A stretch of DNA of 12,959 nucleotides, taken from NCBI GenBank assembly GCA_003242275.1, contig QGUX01000077.1:1-12959 (forward strand), given 5' to 3'. This document shows, piece by piece, positions 8,260 through 12,959 of the stretch. This DNA is from Pseudomonadota bacterium. Lineage in GTDB: Bacteria; Pseudomonadota; Gammaproteobacteria; Steroidobacterales; Steroidobacteraceae. Made by a program: the position numbers and the translations under genes. Each line of letters opens with the position of its first letter. Position 1 is the first letter of the stretch. Below the pieces are notes generated by a model. That model searched no databases, was not told the origin of the DNA, and was given only the letters and a program-made list of their open reading frames with translations.

Positions 8260-8272
8260 CCTCCTTCCTCCT
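8260..8272 (-). promoter_or_regulatory. Tandem Shine-Dalgarno tract of the FAD/NAD(P)-binding gene
   Basis: On the minus strand two AGGAGG hexamers lie at 8267-8272 and 8260-8265, the second 7 bases before the GTG start at 8250-8252. This decides the GTG start. Upstream pyrimidine blocks (minus-strand CTTCC at 8289-8293 and CCTCC at 8281-8285) could pair with GGAAG (8256-8260) and GGAGG (8267-8271), folding the tract into a hairpin. That pairing is seen in the sequence; any regulatory role is inference. Confidence 0.7.
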
Positions 8273-8340
8273 CGATGCAGGGAGGTTAGGAAGCCGCCGG
8301 TAGCAAGTAAGTCGTCGCGCCGTTACATCGTGGTGACGTC

Positions 8341-8358
8341 GCGGAACGATGATTCCGC
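8341..8358. repeat. Operator-like dyad, GCGGAA-N6-TTCCGC
   Basis: Arms GCGGAA (8341-8346) and TTCCGC (8353-8358) are perfect inverted copies around a 6-base spacer, giving 18 bases of twofold symmetry. It lies just downstream of the candidate leftward promoter, between it and the FAD/NAD(P)-binding gene, where a dimeric repressor could block transcription. No specific regulator is recognised. Confidence 0.4.
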
Positions 8359-8360
8359 TG

Positions 8361-8389
8361 ATAAACGTCCGGGAATATGCACAGAGCAA
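8361..8389 (-). promoter_or_regulatory. Candidate promoter for the leftward five-gene operon
   Basis: On the minus strand TTGCTC (8384-8389) is followed after 17 bases by GTTTAT (8361-8366), a weak sigma70-like pair about 110 bases before the GTG start. The surrounding 8341-8430 is clearly more AT-rich than the genes on either side, as expected of a promoter region. One copy of a 9-base direct repeat lies in the spacer and a dyad lies just downstream. The match to consensus is poor, so this is only a candidate. Confidence 0.3.
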
Positions 8390-8412
8390 AATGGCCTTTC
8401 ACAGGGAATATG
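8371..8412. repeat. Direct repeat GGGAATATG, two copies 33 bases apart
   Basis: The plus-strand 9-mer GGGAATATG occurs at 8371-8379 and again at 8404-8412. The 33-base spacing is close to three helical turns, so both copies would face the same side of the DNA. The first copy lies in the spacer of the leftward promoter candidate, the second in the spacer of a rightward promoter candidate. A LysR-type regulator such as the neighbouring CysB is one possible ligand, but this is inference. Confidence 0.4.
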
Positions 8413-8427
8413 GCGTGCTGCTATGTT
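8398..8427 (+). promoter_or_regulatory. Candidate rightward promoter in the intergenic region
   Basis: TTCACA (8398-8403; five of six positions match TTGACA) and TATGTT (8422-8427; four of six match TATAAT) are separated by 18 bases on the plus strand. Transcription would begin near 8434 and run toward the terminator-like hairpin at 8558-8589. No convincing plus-strand protein gene follows, so if it is used the product is probably a short RNA. Confidence 0.35.
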
Positions 8428-8433
8428 GCACTC

Positions 8434-8589
8434 CGGCCCTCAATGCCATCCGGTGATCGCACCTTCCCCGGGCCGCCGTCGCCGGATTGCTTGAGAGGCC
8501 ACCACTTTCAGGCCGACTTGCCGCAAGACCCCCGCAATGGCGCAGTTGGCAATCCTCGGCCCGGTGCCTGCGCACCGGGCCTCTTTCTT
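8434..8589 (+). ncRNA. Candidate small RNA, about 155 nt, plus strand
   Basis: The stretch lies between a promoter-like element (8398-8427) and an intrinsic-terminator-like hairpin with a T-rich tail (8558-8589), opposite to the strand of all surrounding genes. Internal pairing is possible: GGATTGC (8484-8490) is complementary to GCAATCC (8549-8555), forming a long-range helix that ends two bases before the terminator hairpin, and GAGAG/CTTTC and CTTG/CAAG can form small inner helices. I do not recognise a known RNA family. The start is estimated from the promoter candidate. If the promoter is wrong this may be only intergenic DNA. Confidence 0.3.
8558..8589 (+). terminator. Intrinsic-terminator-like hairpin, plus-strand orientation
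   Basis: The arms GGCCCGGTGC (8558-8567) and GCACCGGGCC (8572-8581) form a perfect 10-bp GC-rich stem with a CTGC loop, followed on the plus strand by TCTTTCTT (8582-8589). On the minus strand the same hairpin is followed by GAGGATTGCC with no T run, so it fits a rightward transcript better than the end of the cysB transcript, although it could still stabilise that 3' end. Confidence 0.5.
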
Positions 8590-8633
8590 GGTGCCTGCGG
8601 GATGGCGGAACGCCTCGGTGGAAAGGCGCGCCT

Positions 8634-9608
8634 TCAGCGCACCGGCAGCTCGACGTCCTGGAACAACGCGTCCGCCTCGGCCTGGCTGGCCGTGGCGCGC
8701 GCACGGTCGACCAGCCGCCGGGTCAGGTGCGGCGCGAACAGCGCGATGAAGTCGTACACATAGCGCCGCAGCATGGCGCCGCGGTCCAGCCCCACCCAGG
8801 TGGTGTGCTGCGGCAGCAGGTGCGAGGCATCCAGTACCGCGAGGTCCTGGTCCTCCACCGGGTCGATGGCCATGTTGGCCACGATGCCCACGCCGATGCC
8901 CAGGCGCACGTAGGTCTTGATCACGTCCGCGTCGCGCGCCGCCAGCGCGATGTTGGGCCGGATGTTGTGTTCGGCGAAGGCCTGCGTCAGCGACGAGGGT
9001 CCGGTGAAGCTGAACACGTAGCTGACGATGGGCCATGCGCCCAGCGACTCGAAGGTCAGCGGCCCGGCGTCCACCAGCGGATGGCCGCGCGGCACGATCA
9101 CCTGCCGGTGCCAGCGGTAGCAGGGCAGGCGCAGGAAGCCGTCGAACAGCGGCGCCGATCCCGTCGCGATGGCAAGGTCGATGCGCCCGGCGCGCGCCAT
9201 CTCGGCGATCTGCTCCGACGTTCCCTGCAACAGGTTGAGCTGCACGCGCGGATAGCGTTCGCGGAAGGTCTTCACCACCGGCGGCAGCACGTAGCGCGCC
9301 TGCGTGTGCGTGGTGCCGATGGACAGCGTGCCGGTGCTGTCGTCCTTGTAGTCGGTGGCGATGACCTTGATGTTCTGGATCTCGCGCAGCACGCGCAGCG
9401 CGCACTCGACCACGCGCTCGCCCGGCGGCGTGACGCGCGCCAGCGCACGCCCGTGGCGCTCGAAGATGCGGAAGCCCAGCTCGTCCTCGAGCTGCTTGAT
9501 CTGCTTGCTGACGGCGGGCTGCGTGGTGTGAAGCTTGGCGGCCGCGGCGGTGACGTTCAGCTCGCTCTGCGCCACCGTGGCCAGGAACCGCAACTGCTGC
9601 AGCTTCAT
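8634..9608 (-). CDS. cysB: CysB-type LysR transcriptional regulator of sulfur assimilation
   Basis: The protein has 324 residues, the same length as E. coli CysB, and resembles it throughout. MKLQQLRFLATVAQSELNVTAAA with TTQPAVSKQIKQLEDELG (about 18-45) is the LysR winged helix-turn-helix. The co-inducer domain keeps the residues reported to contact sulfate in enteric CysB: T100, T102 and Q103 in GTTHTQARY, T149 in AIATG, W166 in CYRWHR and T202 in FTG. Also conserved are ADVIKTYVRLGIGVGIVA (about 227-244) and YDFIALFAPHLTR. In enterics CysB activates cys and alkanesulfonate genes with N-acetylserine and is antagonised by sulfide or thiosulfate. The ATG at 9606-9608 has no clear Shine-Dalgarno and lies 37 bases after the sbp stop, so it is probably co-transcribed and possibly weakly translated. 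Its paralogue Cbl is an alternative, but position and length favour CysB. Confidence 0.93.
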   Translation of the reverse strand: MKLQQLRFLATVAQSELNVTAAAAKLHTTQPAVSKQIKQLEDELGFRIFERHGRALARVTPPGERVVECALRVLREIQNIKVIATDYKDDSTGTLSIGTTHTQARYVLPPVVKTFRERYPRVQLNLLQGTSEQIAEMARAGRIDLAIATGSAPLFDGFLRLPCYRWHRQVIVPRGHPLVDAGPLTFESLGAWPIVSYVFSFTGPSSLTQAFAEHNIRPNIALAARDADVIKTYVRLGIGVGIVANMAIDPVEDQDLAVLDASHLLPQHTTWVGLDRGAMLRRYVYDFIALFAPHLTRRLVDRARATASQAEADALFQDVELPVR

Positions 9609-9645
9609 CGTCGTGGAACCGGAACGGGGCTTCCTGCCCTTGTCC

Positions 9646-10677
9646 TCATCGCGGCGCGAGCAGGCCGTCGAACACCCCGCCGTCGGCGAAGTGTGCCTGC
9701 TGCACCTGCTCCCAGCCGCCCAGGTCCTGGATGGTGACCATGCGGATGGGCGGGAACACGTCCGGGTACTTCGCGGCCACTTCAGGATCACGCGGACGGT
9801 AGAAGTTCCGCGCGATGATTTCCTGGCCGACCGGGCTGTAGAGGTACTTCAGGTATTCCTCGGCCACGGTCTTGGTGCCGCGGCGGATCACCACCTGGTC
9901 CACCACCGCCACCGAGGGCTCGGCCAGGATGCTGACCGAGGGCGCGATGATCTCGAACCTGTCGGACCCGAACTCCCGCAGCGCCAGGTGCGCCTCGTTC
10001 TCCCAGGAGATGAACACGTCGCCCACGCCGCGCTGCGCGAACGTGGTCAGCGCCGCCCGCGCGCCGGTGTCGAGCACCGGCACGTTGGCGTAGAGCTTCG
10101 CCAGGTACTCGCGTGCCGTGGCGTCGCTGCCGCCTGGCTGCTGCAGCGCCCAGGCATACGCGGCCAGGTAGTTCCAGCGGGCGCCGCCCGAGGTCTTCGG
10201 GTTCGGCGTCACCACCTTCACGTCCGGCCGCACCAGGTCGTTCCAGTCGCGCACGTTCTTCGGGTTGCCCTTGCGCACCAGGAACACGATGGTGGAGGTG
10301 TAGGGCGCGCTGTTGTCCGGCAGGCGCGACTCCCAGTCCGGGGCCAGCAGGCGCCCCTGCCTGACCAGCGAGTCCACGTCGGCGGCCAGGGCCAGCGTGA
10401 CCACGTCCGCCTCGAGGCCGTCGATCACCGAGCGCGCCTGCTTGCCCGAGCCGCCATGCGACTGCTTGATGCTGACCTGCTGTCCGGTCTTCTCCCGCCA
10501 GTATTCGGTGAAGGCCGCGTTGAAGTCCACGTACAGCTCCCGCGTGGGGTCGTACGAGACATTCAGCAACGTCAGGCCGTCGCCCGCGCCGCCGCCGCAG
10601 GCGGCCAGCGTCGCGGCAGCCGCGACGCCCAGCAGCCATGATGCAGCGCCGCGGCGGTTCATTGTGGACAGGGTCAT
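9646..10677 (-). CDS. sbp: Sulfate ABC transporter substrate-binding protein, predicted lipoprotein
   Basis: The protein has 343 residues from ATG 10675-10677, with GGGAGGAG 5 to 7 bases upstream. It closely follows enteric Sbp: [13 protein letters not shown] (37-49), [10 protein letters not shown] (72-81), [16 protein letters not shown] (125-140), NPKTSGGAR (159-167, the second PROSITE sulfate-binding-protein signature), DTGARAA (203-209), SWENEA (224-229) and [10 protein letters not shown]. These include the loops that bind sulfate through Ser, Gly-Gly, Ala and Trp in Salmonella Sbp. The N-terminus differs: hydrophobic [14 protein letters not shown] is a lipobox with C27, so the protein should be anchored in the inner membrane rather than free in the periplasm. 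Permease and ATPase genes (cysT/cysU, cysW, cysA) are not adjacent; instead a TonB-dependent receptor precedes it and cysB follows. It must share a transporter encoded elsewhere, or feed an unknown one. Confidence 0.93.
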   Translation of the reverse strand: MTLSTMNRRGAASWLLGVAAAATLAACGGGAGDGLTLLNVSYDPTRELYVDFNAAFTEYWREKTGQQVSIKQSHGGSGKQARSVIDGLEADVVTLALAADVDSLVRQGRLLAPDWESRLPDNSAPYTSTIVFLVRKGNPKNVRDWNDLVRPDVKVVTPNPKTSGGARWNYLAAYAWALQQPGGSDATAREYLAKLYANVPVLDTGARAALTTFAQRGVGDVFISWENEAHLALREFGSDRFEIIAPSVSILAEPSVAVVDQVVIRRGTKTVAEEYLKYLYSPVGQEIIARNFYRPRDPEVAAKYPDVFPPIRMVTIQDLGGWEQVQQAHFADGGVFDGLLAPR

Positions 10678-10691
10678 TGCAGCTCCTCCCG

Positions 10692-10720
10692 CAAAAGGCC
10701 AGCTTCTCAGAAGCTGGCCT
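10692..10720 (-). terminator. Hairpin across the receptor stop codon, terminator- or attenuator-like
   Basis: On the minus strand AGGCCAGCTTC (10720-10710), the loop TGA (10709-10707, the receptor's stop codon) and GAAGCTGGCCT (10706-10696) form a perfect 11-bp stem. Its 3' side runs into four Ts (10696-10693). The sbp Shine-Dalgarno GGGAGGAG begins only a few bases later. A strong stem with a short T run could stop part of the transcription after the receptor gene, or protect the receptor mRNA end after processing. A ribosome finishing the receptor would melt it, so it may link the two translation events. The structure is seen; the role is inferred. Confidence 0.55.
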
Positions 10721-12959
10721 GCACCGTAACACCCCAGGTGCGCGGGTCGGCCGGCTGGCCGGCGATCAGGCCGGTGTTGCCGGGGGTCGTGGCGAGCTGC
10801 TCGAAGTACTTCTTGTCGAAGGCGTTCTTCACCCAGCCGTACACGTCCCAGTTGCCGTTGCTGCGGAAGCCGACACGGAAGTTGGCCAGGCCGTACCCGC
10901 CCACGTCGGTGTAGATCGAGCGCGAGGGGTTCGAAGAGAAGCGGCTGCGGGCGCTGCCGTCATAGGCGAAGTAGGCCTGTCCCTCGCGGCCCAGCAGGTT
11001 CGCCGGGTGCTTGTACTGGAAGCCCCAGGCGCCGGCCCAGCGCGAGATGCCGGCGATCCACTGGCCCGAGATGTCGCAGTTGGCCGGGCTGAAGCCGCCG
11101 GGGGTGCCCGGGGGGCTCGGCGGGTTGGCGTCGGTGGCGGTGGTGCCGCCGGCCAGCTCCGGCGGGCAGGGCGCATCCGGGAAGCTCACGTAGGTGCCGT
11201 CGGTGAACGCGCCGTTCACGTACAGGCTCCAGCGGTCGTTCGGCTCCCAGGAGAAGTCCGTCTCGATGCCGCGCACGCGCACCTTGTCCGCGCCGGCCAG
11301 GTAGCCGCGCAGCACGCCCACGGCATTGTTGGTCACCGTGGTCTGGAAGTCCTTCACGTCGGTCCAGAAGCCGGCCACGTTCAGCGTTGCGGTGCGGTTG
11401 AAGAACTGCGTCTTCACGCCCACCTCGTAGCTGTTCACCTTCTCCGGGTCGACCGTGGAGGTCTCGAGCAGCGGATTGCCGACCGCGTCGGTGGGCACGC
11501 CGTTGAGCGTGATGCCGCCGGTCTTGAAGCTGCGCGCGTAGGTGGCGTAGGTCAGTACGTCCGGCGTGACCTCGTAGGCCAGCTTCAGGTCGCCCGACAG
11601 GTTCCAGTCCTTGAACGTGGCGTCGTAGTGCTGCGGCGCCAGCACGCTGCGCTGCTGCGCCAGCCGCGGATCGGCATAGGCCGGGTCGGTGCTCAGCACC
11701 GGCAGCTCCACGCCGTCACCATTGATCACCGTGGAGTGGTAGGAACCCTTCTTCTTGTCCCAGTTCAGGCGCAGGCCGGGCTCGATGCGGAAGCGGTCGG
11801 TCACCTTGAACGAGAGCTGGCCGAACAGCGCCGCGCTGGTGTTCCTGAGGTCGATGTCGTTGTACGACGTCAGGCCCAGCAGCACCGTCGGGTCCTGCGA
11901 CAGCGCATTGGTGGGATTCAGCAGCCACGCGCTGGCGGCAGCGCCCTGCTGCTGCACGCCGTCGGTGTGCAGCTTCTGGTGGAAGCCGAACAGGCCCACC
12001 ACGTAGTCGATGCGGTCACCCACGTAGGAGTAGCGGAACTCCTGCGTGTACTGGTCCTGGTGGCTGGGGTTCTCCGACTTGGTGGTCACCGGCAGGCCGG
12101 TGAAGTCGCGGTCGTTGCTGGGCAGCCAGTCCCAGTAGCGCCACGCCGTCACCGAGGTGAAGCTGCCGCGGCCCACGGGCCTGACCACGCGCACGGCCGC
12201 GCCGCCCAGCTCGTTGCGGGCATTGAGGTTGGCATCGACGTCGGTCAGGCGGTCGAAGGGATCAGTGCTCGGCGGCGCATACGGCTGGATGCCCGGGGTG
12301 AGCGGGTCGGTGTCCTGGAGGGCCGCAAGCTGCCAGTACTGGCGGCTGGCCGGGCGCTGGGTGGCGCCCACGCGCACGAAGATCTGCGCGCAGCACTCGG
12401 CGTTCTGCTTGTTGTAGTCGCCGGAGAAGGTGACCCGGGTATCGCCGGCAAGCCACAGGATCTGGCCACGCACGCCGATGTTGTCCTGCTCGTTGACGCG
12501 GTTGCCGGTGGCCACATTGAAGATGGTGCCGTGGCGGCTGGTGGCCGACGCGGCCACGCGCGCGGCCACGTTGTCGCTGAGCGGGCCCGACAGCGCGCCC
12601 TTGGCCTGCACGAAGCCGAGGTTGCCCAGCGTCAGCTCGGCCTTGCCCTCGGGATCGAAGGTCGGCGCGCGGGTGGTGATGTTGATGGCGCCGGCGGTGG
12701 TGTTCTTGCCGTACAGCGTGCCCTGCGGGCCGCGCAGCACCTCCAGGCGCTCCACGTCGAGGAAGTCGAACGTGGAGGCCGCGGCCCGGGCGTAGTACAC
12801 GTCGTCCACGTACAGGCCCACGCCCTGCTCGATGCCGTCGTTGGTCAGTCCGAACGGCGCACCCAGGCCGCGGATGTTGGCGGCGGAGTTGCGCGGGTTC
12901 TGGGCATAGAACTGCAGCGTCGGCTGGATCTGGGTCAGGCGCGCCACGTTGAAGCTGCC
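10707..12959 (-). CDS. TonB-dependent outer-membrane receptor of the sbp-cysB module (5' end outside window)
   Basis: There are 750 codons in frame to the window edge; the start, signal peptide and TonB box lie beyond it. The first visible residues, [18 protein letters not shown], are in the plug, followed by [26 protein letters not shown] and [28 protein letters not shown], the canonical plug block of this superfamily. The barrel includes [22 protein letters not shown] and [29 protein letters not shown], and ends WGVTVQASF with the expected terminal Phe. Paired cysteines in predicted external loops (ECCAQ; PCPPEL...NCDISGQW) may form disulfides. The stop lies 29 bases before sbp. Placement upstream of sbp and cysB suggests a sulfur compound as ligand, by analogy with receptors in sulfate-ester and sulfonate loci; the ligand itself is not readable. 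The GTG at 12947 is an internal valine, not a start. Confidence 0.92.
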   Translation of the reverse strand, partial: GSFNVARLTQIQPTLQFYAQNPRNSAANIRGLGAPFGLTNDGIEQGVGLYVDDVYYARAAASTFDFLDVERLEVLRGPQGTLYGKNTTAGAINITTRAPTFDPEGKAELTLGNLGFVQAKGALSGPLSDNVAARVAASATSRHGTIFNVATGNRVNEQDNIGVRGQILWLAGDTRVTFSGDYNKQNAECCAQIFVRVGATQRPASRQYWQLAALQDTDPLTPGIQPYAPPSTDPFDRLTDVDANLNARNELGGAAVRVVRPVGRGSFTSVTAWRYWDWLPSNDRDFTGLPVTTKSENPSHQDQYTQEFRYSYVGDRIDYVVGLFGFHQKLHTDGVQQQGAAASAWLLNPTNALSQDPTVLLGLTSYNDIDLRNTSAALFGQLSFKVTDRFRIEPGLRLNWDKKKGSYHSTVINGDGVELPVLSTDPAYADPRLAQQRSVLAPQHYDATFKDWNLSGDLKLAYEVTPDVLTYATYARSFKTGGITLNGVPTDAVGNPLLETSTVDPEKVNSYEVGVKTQFFNRTATLNVAGFWTDVKDFQTTVTNNAVGVLRGYLAGADKVRVRGIETDFSWEPNDRWSLYVNGAFTDGTYVSFPDAPCPPELAGGTTATDANPPSPPGTPGGFSPANCDISGQWIAGISRWAGAWGFQYKHPANLLGREGQAYFAYDGSARSRFSSNPSRSIYTDVGGYGLANFRVGFRSNGNWDVYGWVKNAFDKKYFEQLATTPGNTGLIAGQPADPRTWGVTVQASF

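Noticed and set aside
8623..8634. 12-base palindrome AAGGCGCGCCTT at the end of cysB
   Set aside because: It has no loop to form a hairpin and no T run; likely chance in GC-rich DNA.
8377..8763. Plus-strand frames of 128 and 70 codons (8377-8763, 8537-8749) in the gap between the operons
   Set aside because: Both run through the terminator-like hairpin and into cysB antisense, with no good ribosome site or recognisable protein features.
9609..9791. Upstream start for cysB
   Set aside because: The extension lies within sbp and is not CysB-like; ATG 9606-9608 gives exactly the 324 residues of the family.
12945..12947. GTG as the start of the right-hand receptor
   Set aside because: The frame continues to the window edge and the sequence begins inside the plug domain, so the true start lies outside.

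Overview
The window is high-GC bacterial DNA, and every gene I can support lies on the minus strand. A CysB of exactly E. coli length with the enteric co-inducer residues, an Sbp very like the enteric protein, and two large TonB-dependent receptors point to a Gram-negative proteobacterium. A gammaproteobacterium of the Steroidobacterales/Nevskiales/Xanthomonadales sort is my best guess; the order is uncertain. There are no tRNA or rRNA genes, insertion sequences or CRISPR arrays.

Read in the direction of transcription (right to left), there are two tightly packed gene runs. The right run (12959 to 8634) is a TonB-dependent receptor cut by the window edge, then a sulfate-binding protein of the Sbp family that here carries a lipobox, then a CysB-type LysR regulator. 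This is a sulfur-scavenging module whose ABC permease genes are not present. A perfect 11-bp-stem hairpin straddles the receptor's stop codon just before the sbp ribosome binding site.

The left run (8252 to 1 and beyond) is an FAD/NAD(P)-binding protein of the YdhS/NAD_binding_9 type, a second TonB-dependent receptor, a secreted DUF1549/DUF1553 protein with a CxxCH motif, a Tat-exported DUF1501 protein (alkaline phosphatase/sulfatase-like fold), and a small secreted protein cut by the left edge. Gaps are 33, 25 and 17 bases and then a 1-base overlap, so this looks like one operon. The DUF1501 + DUF1549/DUF1553 pair is best known from Planctomycetes and is functionally undefined. Finding it behind a dedicated outer-membrane receptor suggests uptake and periplasmic processing of a specific, unknown substrate. 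The neighbouring CysB/Sbp module makes a sulfur-containing substrate a reasonable but unproven guess.

The 381-base gap between the runs (8253-8633) is the only long non-coding stretch. It holds a tandem Shine-Dalgarno tract, a weak leftward promoter candidate, an 18-base dyad, a 9-base direct repeat spaced 33 bases apart, and a rightward promoter-like sequence followed about 150 bases later by a strong hairpin with a T-rich tail. The last two together suggest a small RNA on the plus strand.
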